Assembly: GCF_029968015.1 (NCBI RefSeq)
Contig: NZ_JASCIS010000046.1
Span: 1-64,000, forward strand
Reading direction: 5' to 3'
From: Streptomyces luteolus
GTDB taxonomy: Bacteria > Actinomycetota > Actinomycetes > Streptomycetales > Streptomycetaceae
Length of the DNA: 64,000 bases
The translations under genes and the position numbers were made by a program. The notes beneath the pieces were generated by a model. It was not told where the DNA came from, made no database searches, and saw only the letters and a list, made by a program, of their open reading frames with translations. Positions 36,008-46,855 of this stretch are shown in pieces; positions within the stretch are counted from its first letter, which is position 1, and each line of letters begins with the position of its first letter.

Positions 36008-37682
36008 GAACGGCCGCTACCGGGTCGACCTGGACAGCGGGGTGTCGTACGTCTTCGCGGCGACGCAGGGCGCCCTCGGCGGATGGCAAGCCGACAAGGA
36101 CTCCGTGACGCGCGGCGCCGCCGGTCTGCTCGGCAACGAGATATCCACCCCGGCCTGGGACGCGCAGCAGTTCCTGGTCGACTGCGCGGACACCATCGGC
36201 ACGGACGCGCCGACCCTCGGCATGTACCTCACCGAGCTGTCCGCGACCCTCGCCGTGGACGCCGCCCGGATCGAGCACGGCGGTGCGAGCGCGGCCGAGC
36301 TGGCCAAGCTTGGCCACGCCGAGCTGGAGTGCCACATGACCGGCCACCCCACGCTCGCCGCGAACAAGGGCCGCATCGGCTTCTCCGCGTCCGACGTGCG
36401 CGCGTACGCCCCCGAGTCGCAGCAGCTCGTCCAGCTGCAGTGGATCGCCGTGCACCGCGGCCTCGCCGAGTTCCGTGGCACCTCGGAGCTCAGCGAACAG
36501 GGCGTCACCGCCCACGAGTTGAGCCCGGCGGAGATCCAGAGCTTCCGTGCCGTGATCGAGGCGCGCGGCTGCGACCCGGACGCGTACGTCTGGATGCCCG
36601 TGCACCCCTGGCAGTGGGACCACGCCGTGCAGGTGCTCTTCGCGGGCGAGGTCGCGCAGGACCGGATCATTCCGCTCGGCGCGTCCAAGGACGGCTACCT
36701 GCCGCAGCAGTCGGTGCGCACCATGACGAACATGGCGGCGCGCGAGCGGTACGACGTGAAGCTCCCGCTGAAGATCGTCAACACCCTGATCTGGCGCGGC
36801 ATCCCGCCGCACTGCACGCAGGGCGCCCCCGTCACCACCCAGTGGCTGACCGGTCTGCTCGACAAGGACCCGGTGCTCCGCGACGACCTGCGGACCGTGT
36901 TCCTCGGCGAGATCGCCTCGGTGACCGTGCGCCACCCGTACCTGGACCGCGTACCGGACATGCCGTACCAGCACCTGGAGGCGCTCGGCTGCATCTGGCG
37001 CGACTCGGTGTCCGGACGTAAGGACGAGAACGAGCGGGTCCGCACCTTCGCCTCGCTCCTTCACGTCGACGAGCACGGCACGGCCTTCGCCGCCCAACTC
37101 GCCCGCTCCTCCGGCCTGTCGGCCGAGGACTGGCTGCGCAGGCTCTTCGAGACGGTCCTGCACCCGGTGCTGCACGTGATGTACACGTACGGCATCACGT
37201 TCAACCCGCACGGCCAGAACACCCTGATCGGGTACGACGAGAACGACGTCCCGCGGCGCCTGTTCCTCAAGGACTTCGTGGACGACGTGTCCGTCACGCA
37301 CACCCCGGTCCCCGAGCGCGGCCCCGAGCCCGACGGCTACGACCATGTGCTGCCGCGCAAGAACCCGGTCGTCATCCGCCAGCACGTCGTCGACCAGCTG
37401 CTCCTCGGCCACTTCCGCTACCTCGCCCCGCTGGCGGCCGAGCAGCTGGGCGTTCCGGACGCCAAGTTCTGGCAGCTCGTGCGGGACGCGGTGGTCACGT
37501 ACCACAAGCAGTTCCCCGAGAAGGCGGACCGGTTCGCGGAGTTCGACATGCTGGCCGACGACTTCCCGCGCTACCCGTTCAACACGGACCGCCTCGTCGT
37601 CACCAAGTACGTCGACCGCGCCCTGCGCCACGCCCTGCGCCCCAACGGCACCGTCCCCAACCCCCTTGCGGAGCAAGCCTGA
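35877..37682 (+). CDS. NIS siderophore synthetase, IucC/RhbF type
   Basis: 601 residues of the IucA/IucC family. ECHMTGHPTLAANKGRIGFS, YVWMPVHPWQWDHAVQVLF, YLPQQSVRTMTNMAARERYD, VKLPLKIVNTLIWRGIPPHC and GITFNPHGQNTLIGYDEN are visible. It lacks the SVLNMGFMRGLS and MEATPAINDW signature I recall from DesD-type trimerising synthetases, so I read it as the IucC/RhbF-like enzyme that adds the second arm to citrate. GAAAGG lies about 10 nt before the ATG. The stop overlaps the next ATG by 1 nt (TGATG). Confidence 0.9.
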   Translation: MSTHPVPELHDVSPESWREANRRLLAKTLSEFAFEELIKPEALENGRYRVDLDSGVSYVFAATQGALGGWQADKDSVTRGAAGLLGNEISTPAWDAQQFLVDCADTIGTDAPTLGMYLTELSATLAVDAARIEHGGASAAELAKLGHAELECHMTGHPTLAANKGRIGFSASDVRAYAPESQQLVQLQWIAVHRGLAEFRGTSELSEQGVTAHELSPAEIQSFRAVIEARGCDPDAYVWMPVHPWQWDHAVQVLFAGEVAQDRIIPLGASKDGYLPQQSVRTMTNMAARERYDVKLPLKIVNTLIWRGIPPHCTQGAPVTTQWLTGLLDKDPVLRDDLRTVFLGEIASVTVRHPYLDRVPDMPYQHLEALGCIWRDSVSGRKDENERVRTFASLLHVDEHGTAFAAQLARSSGLSAEDWLRRLFETVLHPVLHVMYTYGITFNPHGQNTLIGYDENDVPRRLFLKDFVDDVSVTHTPVPERGPEPDGYDHVLPRKNPVVIRQHVVDQLLLGHFRYLAPLAAEQLGVPDAKFWQLVRDAVVTYHKQFPEKADRFAEFDMLADDFPRYPFNTDRLVVTKYVDRALRHALRPNGTVPNPLAEQA

Positions 37683-38491
37683 TGAGTGTCGAGATCAGCG
37701 CGAAGGGCCTCACCCTCGGGCACGGGGGTGAGCCCGTCGCCCGGGACATCGACCTGGAGCTGACGCCGGGCGAGGTGACCGCCCTGGTCGGGCCCAACGG
37801 CTCCGGCAAGTCCACGCTGCTGCGCGCCCTGGCCCGGCTGCACGCCCCGCAGTCCGGCGCGATCGTCCTGGACGGCCGCGACCTGGACGCGTACAAGCCG
37901 CGCGAACTGGCCCGCAAGCTCAGCTTCCTGACCCAGTCGCCGCTGATCCCGGCGGGCGTCACCGTGCAGGAGCTGGTCGCGTACGGCCGCCACCCGCACC
38001 AGGGCGTCCTGGCCCGCTCGACCAGCGAGGAGGACCGGGAGGCGATCAGCTGGGCGCTTGACGCGACCAGGCTGCACCCGCTCGCCGAGCGCCCCCTGGA
38101 CCAGCTCTCCGGCGGCGAGCGGCAGCGCGCCTGGATCGCGATGGCGCTCGCCCAGCGCACCGGCCTCCTCCTCCTGGACGAGCCGACCACGTTCCTCGAC
38201 ATCCGCTATCAGATCGAAGTCCTGCGGCTGGTACGGAAGTTGGCGGACGAGCACGGCATCACCGTGGCCGTCGTGCTGCACGAGCTGAACCAGGCCGCCG
38301 CGTACGCCGACTCCATGGCGGTGCTCGCGGGCGGCCGGATCGTGGCCCGGGGCGAGCCCGCCGAGGCGCTCACCGTCGACACGATCCGTACGGCCTTCGG
38401 CATCGAGACGACCGTCTCCCTCGACCCCCACACAGGTGTCCCCACCTGTCTGCCGACGTGGCGCGAGCCCGCGCCCGCGGCTGCCTCCTGA
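37682..38491 (+). CDS. ABC ATPase, ferric-siderophore uptake (FecE/FhuC type)
   Basis: 269 residues. Walker A GPNGSGKST near residue 39, signature LSGGERQRAWIAMAL, Walker B LLLLDEPTTFLD, switch His in VVLHELNQAA. The block AYGRHPHQG is typical of iron-siderophore importers. It would power the fused permease encoded two genes downstream. Its start overlaps the synthetase stop, so uptake is made together with biosynthesis. Confidence 0.94.
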   Translation: MSVEISAKGLTLGHGGEPVARDIDLELTPGEVTALVGPNGSGKSTLLRALARLHAPQSGAIVLDGRDLDAYKPRELARKLSFLTQSPLIPAGVTVQELVAYGRHPHQGVLARSTSEEDREAISWALDATRLHPLAERPLDQLSGGERQRAWIAMALAQRTGLLLLDEPTTFLDIRYQIEVLRLVRKLADEHGITVAVVLHELNQAAAYADSMAVLAGGRIVARGEPAEALTVDTIRTAFGIETTVSLDPHTGVPTCLPTWREPAPAAAS

Positions 38492-38525
38492 TCCGCTCAC
38501 CCACTCCCGTTTAGGAACCGCATCC

Positions 38526-39527
38526 ATGCGTAGCACCATGCGTAGAACCGTCACCGCCCTGGTGGCCGCGTCCGCCCTCGCCCTCACCGCCTCCGCCTGC
38601 GGCTCCGCCGCGGAGCAGGCCGGGGGCGGCGGCAGCGACAAGAAGGACTCGTCCGGCTCCGGCAAGGGCTCGATCACCGTCAAGGACATCAAGGGCGAGC
38701 AGAAGCTCGACGGCCCGGCGAAGAAGGTCGTCGCCCTGGAGTGGACGTACGCGGAGGACCTCCTCGCGCTCGGTGTGCAGCCCGCCGGTGTCGCCGACAT
38801 CAAGCAGTACAACCAGTGGGTGACCGCAGGGCCGCGCTTCGAGAAGTCCACCAAGGACGTCGGCACCCGTCAGGCGCCCAGCCTGGAGTCCATCAAGGCG
38901 CTGAAGCCGGACCTGATCGTCACGTCGAAGATCCGCTCCGAGGCGAACTACAAGCAGCTCAACGAGATCGCGCCGACGCTGATGTTCGACCCGTACGCCA
39001 CGGACAGCGAGTTCGAGGAGATGCGGACGACGCTGAAGACCCTCGGCACCGCCACAGGCAAGGAGGACGCGGCGGACAAGGCGCTGAAGGAGCTGGACGG
39101 CAAGATCGCCGCGGCCAAGAAGAAGCTGGCCGACGGCGGCAAGGCCGGCGAGAAGGTCACCGTCGCCCGCGGCTACACCACCGACGGCGCCGCCACCGTG
39201 GAGATCCTCACCGACTCGACCATCCCGGGCGCGCTGCTGCCGAAGCTCGGCCTGAAGAACGGCTGGACCGGCAAGTCCGACGCGTACGGCATGAGCAAGG
39301 TGGACGTCGAGGGCTTCAAGCCGGTCGAGAAGTCCTCGCTCGCCTATGTCGCCGCGAAGAACGACGACGTGTTCGCCAAGTCCCTGCCGAAGAACGCCCT
39401 GTGGAAGAACCTGGACTTCGTGAAGAAGGACCGGGTGCACGCCCTGGACCCCGGCACCTGGTTCTTCGGCGGCCCGTACTCGACGGCCCAGGCGGCCGAC
39501 GAGATCGCCGCGGCACTCACCGACTGA
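38526..39527 (+). CDS. Iron-siderophore binding lipoprotein (FecB/FhuD type)
   Basis: 333 residues. The lipobox LTASAC gives a lipidated Cys near residue 26, followed by a Gly/Ser/Lys linker. The body matches class III binding proteins: VALEWTYAEDLLALGVQPAG, SLESIKALKPDLIVTSK, TWFFGGPYSTAQAADEIAAAL. It is unlike DesE in sequence, so the locus encodes two distinct ferric-siderophore receptors. AGGA lies 9 nt before the ATG. Confidence 0.93.
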   Translation: MRSTMRRTVTALVAASALALTASACGSAAEQAGGGGSDKKDSSGSGKGSITVKDIKGEQKLDGPAKKVVALEWTYAEDLLALGVQPAGVADIKQYNQWVTAGPRFEKSTKDVGTRQAPSLESIKALKPDLIVTSKIRSEANYKQLNEIAPTLMFDPYATDSEFEEMRTTLKTLGTATGKEDAADKALKELDGKIAAAKKKLADGGKAGEKVTVARGYTTDGAATVEILTDSTIPGALLPKLGLKNGWTGKSDAYGMSKVDVEGFKPVEKSSLAYVAAKNDDVFAKSLPKNALWKNLDFVKKDRVHALDPGTWFFGGPYSTAQAADEIAAALTD

Positions 39528-39540
39528 CCGAACAGGTTCC

Positions 39541-41616
39541 ATGACCTCCACCACCTCCACAGCTCCCGAGAAGCCCGTGGACGTCTCCGCCCCGGTCCGG
39601 ACAGCGCGCTCGCTGTCCGGGCCGGTCGCGGTCGTTCTGGGCGGTGTGCTCGCCCTGCTCCTGGTGACGGCGCTCCACCTCGGCCACGGCCGCAGCGACA
39701 CCGGCCTCTTCGACCTCGTCGGGCTGCTCTTCGGCTCCGACGACGCGGACGCGCGGTCCGTGCTGCTCGGCGGCCGCCTGCCGCGCACACTCGCGGGCCT
39801 GGCGGCCGGTGCCGCCTTCGCCCTGTCGGGTGCGCTGCTCCAGTCCTCCGTACGCAATCCGCTGGCCGCGCCCGACACCCTCGGCGTGACGGCGGGCGCC
39901 TATCTCGCGGTGGCCGTGGCCGCGATCACCGGCCTGTCCCTCGGTGATCTGCCGCGCGGCGGCGTCGCGTTCATCGGCGGGCTGCTCGCGGCCGCGCTTG
40001 TGCACACGGTGGCGGGCGGCTCGCGCGGCCGGCCCGCGCACCTGGTCCTGGCGGGCGTCTCCGTCACCCTCGCCCTGTCGTCGGTGACGGCCGTACTCGT
40101 CATGCTCTTCCAGGAGGAGACGGGCGCGATCTTCTTCTGGGGCCACGGCTCCCTCGCGGTCGCCGACAGCGACCGCTCCCTGGCCGTACTCCCCCTGCTC
40201 GGCGCCGGACTGCTCGCAGGCCTGCTGCTCGCCCGCTCCCTCGACATCCTCGGCACCGGCGACGAGACGGCCCGCGCCCTCGGCGTGCACGTGGGCCGCA
40301 CGCGGCTGCTCACCGTGCTGCTCTCCGTCCTCATGGCGGCGATCGCGGTCTCGGTGACCGGCCCGATCGGCTTCATCGGCCTGGCCGCCCCGCACCTGGT
40401 GCGGTTCGCGGGCGTCCGCAAGCACGCGGTGCTGCTGCCCGCGGCGATGCTGTGGGGCGCGACCCTGCTGCTCGCCGCCGACCTGCTCGCCCGCGTCACG
40501 TCCCCGACGGGCAACGAGGTCCCGGCCGGCGTCGTGACGGCCCTCTTCGGCGCCCCGGTCTTCCTGTGGCTGGCGCGCCGCCTGCCCGCCGAACCGGCCG
40601 CCCCCGGAACGGTCCTGGCCCCCGGCCGCCGCCGCCTCTCCTTCCCGGCGGTCCTCGCGGTAGGCAGCCTGGCGCTCTGTGTCCTCCTCTACGCGGGACT
40701 CGTCCTCGGCGACATCTCGGTGCCCTGGTCGCAGATCCCGCAGATCCTCACCGGCGGCGGGGACGCGCTCCTCGGACCGGTCGTCCTGGAGTACCGCCTG
40801 CCCCGCCTGCTCGTGGCCGCCCTCGCGGGCGCGCTGCTCGCCGTCGCGGGCGGCATCGTCCAGACGGTCTCCCGCAACCCGCTCGCCGACCTGACGGTGA
40901 TGGGCGTCAGCGGCGGCGCGGGCTTCGGCGCGGCCCTGATCCTGGTGGCCCTGCCCGCGGTGCCGTACGCGATGCTCCCGGTCGCCGCGCTGATCGGCGG
41001 TACGGCGGCGTTCGCGCTGACGTACTCGCTGTCCCGCCAGAAGGGTTCGGTGGCCCCGGAACGCCTGGTCCTCGTCGGCATCGGCTGCTTCGCGCTGACG
41101 ACGGCGGCCACCAACTACCTGGTGGCGGGCGCCCGTTTCCAGGTCGCGCAGGCCCTGACGTGGCTGTCGGGCTCGACGTACGCGCGGGACACGACGGACC
41201 TGTCGCTCCTCGCGGTGGTGGCGGTGGTGGGCATCCCGCTCCTCCTGCTCTCCTTCCGCCGCATGGACCTCCTGGCCCTCGGCGAGGACACCCCGCGCAC
41301 CCTCGGCGTCCCCCTGGAACGCACCCGCCTCGCGGTCCTCACACTGGCGGTGGCGCTCGCGGCGTGCGCGGTGGCGGTGGTCGGCACGGTCGCCTTCGTC
41401 GGCCTGGTCGCCCCGCACGCGGCCCGCATCCTCACGGGCTCCCGCACCCACCGCCTCCTCCCCACGGCAGCGGTACTCGGCGCGACCCTGATGGTGGCGG
41501 CCGACGTGGTGGGCCGAGTGGCGATGGCCCCGGCGGAAATCCCGTCGGGACTGCTGGCGGCCCTGATCGGAACGCCTTACTTCGTATGGCAGTTGAGGAG
41601 AGGACGCCGTTCGTAA
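39541..41616 (+). CDS. Fused FecCD-type siderophore permease (FhuB-like)
   Basis: 691 residues made of two FecCD units in tandem (about 20-350 and 365-690), each with about 10 helices, as in FhuB. Each unit has the repeated RLPRTLAGLAAGAAFALSGA / RLPRLLVAALAGALLAVAGG and NPLA(A/D) motifs plus GFIGLAAPHLVRF / AFVGLVAPHAARI, the coupling helix contacting the ATPase. With the preceding ATPase and lipoprotein it makes a complete ferric-siderophore importer. Thirteen nt separate it from the lipoprotein. The operon ends at hairpin 41625-41663. Confidence 0.94.
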   Translation: MTSTTSTAPEKPVDVSAPVRTARSLSGPVAVVLGGVLALLLVTALHLGHGRSDTGLFDLVGLLFGSDDADARSVLLGGRLPRTLAGLAAGAAFALSGALLQSSVRNPLAAPDTLGVTAGAYLAVAVAAITGLSLGDLPRGGVAFIGGLLAAALVHTVAGGSRGRPAHLVLAGVSVTLALSSVTAVLVMLFQEETGAIFFWGHGSLAVADSDRSLAVLPLLGAGLLAGLLLARSLDILGTGDETARALGVHVGRTRLLTVLLSVLMAAIAVSVTGPIGFIGLAAPHLVRFAGVRKHAVLLPAAMLWGATLLLAADLLARVTSPTGNEVPAGVVTALFGAPVFLWLARRLPAEPAAPGTVLAPGRRRLSFPAVLAVGSLALCVLLYAGLVLGDISVPWSQIPQILTGGGDALLGPVVLEYRLPRLLVAALAGALLAVAGGIVQTVSRNPLADLTVMGVSGGAGFGAALILVALPAVPYAMLPVAALIGGTAAFALTYSLSRQKGSVAPERLVLVGIGCFALTTAATNYLVAGARFQVAQALTWLSGSTYARDTTDLSLLAVVAVVGIPLLLLSFRRMDLLALGEDTPRTLGVPLERTRLAVLTLAVALAACAVAVVGTVAFVGLVAPHAARILTGSRTHRLLPTAAVLGATLMVAADVVGRVAMAPAEIPSGLLAALIGTPYFVWQLRRGRRS

Positions 41617-41624
41617 CTGCTTGG

Positions 41625-41663
41625 GCAGTTCCCCGTGCCCCCGATAGGGGCGCGGGGAACTGC
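41625..41663. terminator. Hairpin terminator at end of siderophore operon
   Basis: Arms 41625-41641 and 41647-41663 pair over 17 bp (one G-U) around loop CGATA. It serves the siderophore operon and the convergent hexosaminidase. Its sequence is the dispersed GCAGTTCCCCGCGCCCC repeat arranged as an inverted pair. Confidence 0.85.
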
Positions 41664-41702
41664 GCAACCAGCCACGACGAACCCGCAGCCGACAAACTCA
41701 GC

Positions 41703-43319
41703 TCAGGCCGCAGGCCACGGCACCTTCGGCGACCGGTAATAGTTCATCCCCAACGCGTCCCACCGGGGCCCCTGCTCCGCAAGCCGCACCTTGTAGGTGT
41801 CCCAGTCGTGCGTGGACGCAGGCGACCACCCCAGCTCGGCAATCCCCGGCAGCCGGGGAAACGCCATGTACTCGATGTGCGCGCTCTCGGACACGTTCTC
41901 GCTCCACAGCGGCGCCTCGACGCCCAGGATCGACTCCTCCGGCGCCCCGGCGAGATACGTGCCGGGATCCCAGTCGTACGACCGGTCCACCTCGACGTAT
42001 CCCGCCCACGAAAGCCCGTACGGCGTCTGCGGGTTGTACTTCATGTCGATGTACGCCCGGTCCGCGGGCGAAAGCACCAGCCGCGTACCGCTCTTCGCCG
42101 CGTTCACGACCTGGTCCCGCTCGGCCTGCCCGGTCTTGTCGTACCCCCAGTACTGCGCGACGGCCCCGGGAGCGGGCTTCGCCCCGGTCAGCTGATGCCA
42201 GCCGATCACGGTCTTCCCGTACTTGGCGACGACCGGCTGGACCCGCTCCATGAACGTCACGTAGTCCTCGTGACTGGTCGAGTGCGCCTCGTCCCCGCCG
42301 ATGTGGAGGTACCGCCCGGGCGTCAGCGCGGCGATCTCGCGCACCACATCGTCGACGAAGTCGTACGTGACCTCCTTCGGCACGCACAGCGAGCTGAAGC
42401 CGACCTCGGTGCCGGTGTAGAGCGGCGGCGCGACCCCGTCGCAGTTCAGCTCGGCGTACGAGGAGAGCGCGGCGTTGGTGTGGCCCGGCATGTCGATCTC
42501 CGGGATCACCTCCAGGAACCGGTCGCTCGCGTAGGCGACGATCTCCTTGTACTCCTCCTTGGTGTAGAAGCCGCCGGGCCCGCCGCCGACCTGCGTGGAG
42601 CCGCCGTGCTTGGTGAGGTTCGGCCAGGAGTCGATGGCGATGCGCCAGCCCTGGTCGTCGCTGAGGTGCAGATGCAGCTTGTTGATCTTGTACATCGCCA
42701 TCTGGTCGATGTACCGCTTCACCTGCTCGACGGTGAAGAAGTGCCGGGACACGTCCAGCATCGCGCCCCGGTACTCGAAGCGCGGGGTGTCCTCGACGGT
42801 GCCGCCCGCGACCCGCCACGGACCGGTCTGCTTCGTGCGCTTCTCGACCTTCGGTGGCAGCTGCTGGCGCAGGGTCTGCACGCCGCGGAAGAGCCCGGCG
42901 TCCTTGTGCGCGGTGATGGTCACGGAGCGCGGACCGGACCGCAGCCGGTACCCCTCGCTCCCCAACTCCCTGGCCTTGCCCGAGAGTCGGAGCCGGATGC
43001 CGTCCCGCCCCTCGTCGTCGGTGACCGGAAGCCGGTGCCCGGTGGCGGGCCGCAGCAGCGCGGCCAGCTGCTCACCGACCCGCCTCGCCGCCCGCGAGTC
43101 GTCCTCGACCCGGATCCGGGTCCGCGCGTCGATCTCGTACGGGGCCCCGCCCGCCTGGACCTTCGCGGGCGCGGGCACGACCTGGCCGAGCGGGACGGGG
43201 GCGGCGGGCCGCGCCGCGCTCTGCGGGGCCGCGGCGAGGCAGGAGAACCCCGCGGCGGCGACAAGAAGGAGGGCGCCCAACAGGCGCGGAGTTGTTCTGT
43301 GCGGTCTCACGTGCGTCAC
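41703..43319 (-). CDS. Secreted beta-N-acetylhexosaminidase (GH20)
   Basis: 538 residues. Signal peptide about residues 1-35 (TPRLLGALLLVAAAGFSCLA). GH20 domain 2 leads into the catalytic barrel: RGAMLDVSRHFFTVEQVKRY, LHLHLSDDQGWRIAIDSWP, IPEIDMPGHTNAAL, and the Asp-Glu pair in YLHIGGDEAH. It releases GlcNAc from chitobiose and chitin oligomers outside the cell. I chose GTG 43319 because AAGGGA lies 6 nt before it. A DasR-like site at 43397 lies upstream, fitting GlcNAc-responsive control. Confidence 0.94.
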   Translation of the reverse strand: MTHVRPHRTTPRLLGALLLVAAAGFSCLAAAPQSAARPAAPVPLGQVVPAPAKVQAGGAPYEIDARTRIRVEDDSRAARRVGEQLAALLRPATGHRLPVTDDEGRDGIRLRLSGKARELGSEGYRLRSGPRSVTITAHKDAGLFRGVQTLRQQLPPKVEKRTKQTGPWRVAGGTVEDTPRFEYRGAMLDVSRHFFTVEQVKRYIDQMAMYKINKLHLHLSDDQGWRIAIDSWPNLTKHGGSTQVGGGPGGFYTKEEYKEIVAYASDRFLEVIPEIDMPGHTNAALSSYAELNCDGVAPPLYTGTEVGFSSLCVPKEVTYDFVDDVVREIAALTPGRYLHIGGDEAHSTSHEDYVTFMERVQPVVAKYGKTVIGWHQLTGAKPAPGAVAQYWGYDKTGQAERDQVVNAAKSGTRLVLSPADRAYIDMKYNPQTPYGLSWAGYVEVDRSYDWDPGTYLAGAPEESILGVEAPLWSENVSESAHIEYMAFPRLPGIAELGWSPASTHDWDTYKVRLAEQGPRWDALGMNYYRSPKVPWPAA

Positions 43320-43396
43320 AAGCGGTCCCTTCGACGGGGCTGCGCAACTGTGGGCAAGAACGGTCCCCATGGGTACCGTGCGACCCAACGGCGGTC

Positions 43397-43412
43397 AAGG
43401 TGTAGACCACTT
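43397..43412. promoter_or_regulatory. DasR-responsive element (dre) candidate
   Basis: Reading toward the hexosaminidase the site is AAGTGGTCTACACCTT; aligned by its AGTGGTCTA core it matches about 12 of 16 positions of the DasR consensus (ACTGGTCTAGACCAGT). It lies 78 bp upstream of the hexosaminidase and 29 bp before the divergent DUF4429 gene. Confidence 0.75.
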
Positions 43413-43440
43413 GAGGCCGACCTGATGCCAGAATCGGGCC

Positions 43441-44298
43441 ATGGCGGAAATCATCCAGCGGGACGGCACCTGGACCTTCGACGGCGACACCCTGCGCATC
43501 GTCCCGGGCCACGACAAGAGCGTCAGCCTGCTCCGCAAGACCCTGGGCGAACTGGAGGTTCCCGTACGGGCGTTGGCGGGGATCTCGTTCGAGCAGGGCA
43601 AGAAGGCGGGCCGCCTCCGGCTCCGGCTGCGGGACGGCGCGGATCCGCTGCTCCAGGTGGCGGGCGGCAAGTTCGCGGACACGGCGGACCCGTACCGCCT
43701 GACGGTGGAGCCGGACCGGTACGGCGTCGCCGAGTACCTGGTGGACGAGGTCCGCACCTCCCTCACCCTGGAGCAGGTGCCGGCCTCGGGCTGTACGGAG
43801 TACCTGCTGCCCGGCCCGTTCGTACCGCTGTCGGTCACGGCGGGCGACGGGACGGCGAGCTTCGACGGGGAGACGGTCCGCCTGGAGTGGAAGTGGAACA
43901 CCGAGGAGGCCAAGTCGGCCGCGGGCGCCCGCACGCTCGCACTCGGCGACATCACGGCGGTCGACTGGCAGCCGTCGGCGGGCCTTGAGAACGGCTACCT
44001 CCGCTTCTCCGTGAAGAACGCGGCGACGAAGGCCCCGCCCAAGTACGACCCGAACGCCGTCGAGCTGTTCGGCTTCAAGAAGGACCCGCTGATGTCCCTG
44101 GTCGCGGCCGCGGTCCAGGCCCGCCTCCCACACCCGGCGGCACTCCCCGGGACCCCCTCCCTCCCCCCGGCCGACTCCACCGACGACCACGACCTCCTCC
44201 TCCGCCGCCTCCGCGAACTGGGCGATCTACACAAGTCAGGCGTACTGACGGAGGAAGAGTTCACGGCGGCGAAGCAGGCGGTGCTGCGGCGGATGTGA
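43441..44298 (+). CDS. DUF4429 protein with C-terminal SHOCT motif
   Basis: 285 residues, cytosolic. Two similar beta-rich halves (IIQRDGTWTFDGDTLRIVPG at the start and VTAGDGTASFDGETVRLEWK near residue 140) indicate tandem DUF4429 domains. The C-terminus LRELGDLHKSGVLTEEEFTA is a SHOCT-type oligomerisation motif. Function unknown. Divergent from the hexosaminidase, so it may be touched by the same DasR site. Confidence 0.85.
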   Translation: MAEIIQRDGTWTFDGDTLRIVPGHDKSVSLLRKTLGELEVPVRALAGISFEQGKKAGRLRLRLRDGADPLLQVAGGKFADTADPYRLTVEPDRYGVAEYLVDEVRTSLTLEQVPASGCTEYLLPGPFVPLSVTAGDGTASFDGETVRLEWKWNTEEAKSAAGARTLALGDITAVDWQPSAGLENGYLRFSVKNAATKAPPKYDPNAVELFGFKKDPLMSLVAAAVQARLPHPAALPGTPSLPPADSTDDHDLLLRRLRELGDLHKSGVLTEEEFTAAKQAVLRRM

Positions 44299-44344
44299 TG
44301 CGCGATGCCGCGGCGCATGCGATGCGCCGTCGTTTCCAGCCCAC

Positions 44345-44444
44345 ACCCGCAATATCCAGCCCCTCCGGCGCTTGAGGAGCGGGGGTCCGGGGGCTGGCCC
44401 CCGAAACGGCGCCGCAGGCTTTCGGGAAGGGGCGGGGAGGGGAA
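44345..44444. repeat. Dispersed GC-rich intergenic repeat (family 2)
   Basis: A block of CAGCCCCTCCGGCG, TTGAGGAGCGGGGGTCCGGG and CTTTCGGGAAGGGGCGGGG (the last from 44419). The same modules in the same order recur at 56833-56922, and partly at 60945-61008. It fills most of the 215-bp spacer before the small ORF. Confidence 0.8.
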
Positions 44445-44513
44445 AAGACACGCGGGTGCCCGAAAGCGGGCAGGATTCTTGCGTACCGAACCTCGATCCC
44501 CCAGGATCAACGG

Positions 44514-44771
44514 GTGCACGACGACCTCATCGACCACCTGACCCGCAGCACCCCGCTCCAGCGGGGCGAAGCACTGCGCGTGGTCCAGGACGTGCTCGCC
44601 TACTTCGACGAGACGACCGAGGAATTCGTCCGTCGCCGCCACCGCGAACTCCAGGGTCAGGGCCTGGTGAACGCGGCGATCTTCGAGCAGATCTCCACAG
44701 ATCTGCGCTACCGCGCGGTCGCGCCGCCCGAGCTCTCGCTGAGGCAGCTGCGCCGCATCGTCTACGGCTAG
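44514..44771 (+). CDS. Small conserved cytosolic protein upstream of glmS
   Basis: 85 residues starting at GTG (VHDDLIDHLTRSTPLQRGEA), with AGGA 7 nt upstream. The composition is alpha-helical and charged (YFDETTEEFVRRRHRELQGQ). No known domain recognised. It ends 15 nt before glmS, so the two are probably co-transcribed; a role linked to amino-sugar synthesis is only suggested by position. Confidence 0.75.
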   Translation: MHDDLIDHLTRSTPLQRGEALRVVQDVLAYFDETTEEFVRRRHRELQGQGLVNAAIFEQISTDLRYRAVAPPELSLRQLRRIVYG

Positions 44772-44786
44772 GGGAAACACACCCAA

Positions 44787-46604
<1,818 letters not shown>

Positions 46605-46617
46605 GAGCCCGCGACGT

Positions 46618-46661
46618 GAACGACCCCCTGTGTGCGCCACCTTGCACACAGGGGGTCGTTC
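46618..46661 (+). terminator. Strong intrinsic-like terminator after glmS
   Basis: An 18-bp perfect stem (46618-46635 with 46644-46661) with an 8-nt loop, followed by TTTC. The spacer beyond, to 46855, shows nothing else I can support. Confidence 0.92.
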
Positions 46662-46855
46662 TTTCGGGTGGCCGGGGTCGCCCATTACCCCGGCCCTGGA
46701 CGCTGCCTCAGCCGGCGGCCGTCACCCTCCGGCCCGGCAGCACGCTCCGTGACATACGTACCCTTCACAAAGGCACAAAGCACCTCTACGCGCGGGTAGT
46801 TTCAGCGGGTACGTAACGAACTCGCCGCCGGAAGACGGGTATTGGGGGACTCGCG

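Noticed and set aside
35877-37682. Assignment of this synthetase as DesD
   Set aside because: It lacks the DesD-type blocks I recall (SVLNMGFMRGLS, MEATPAINDW) and pairs with an IucA-type partner; a tree would settle it.
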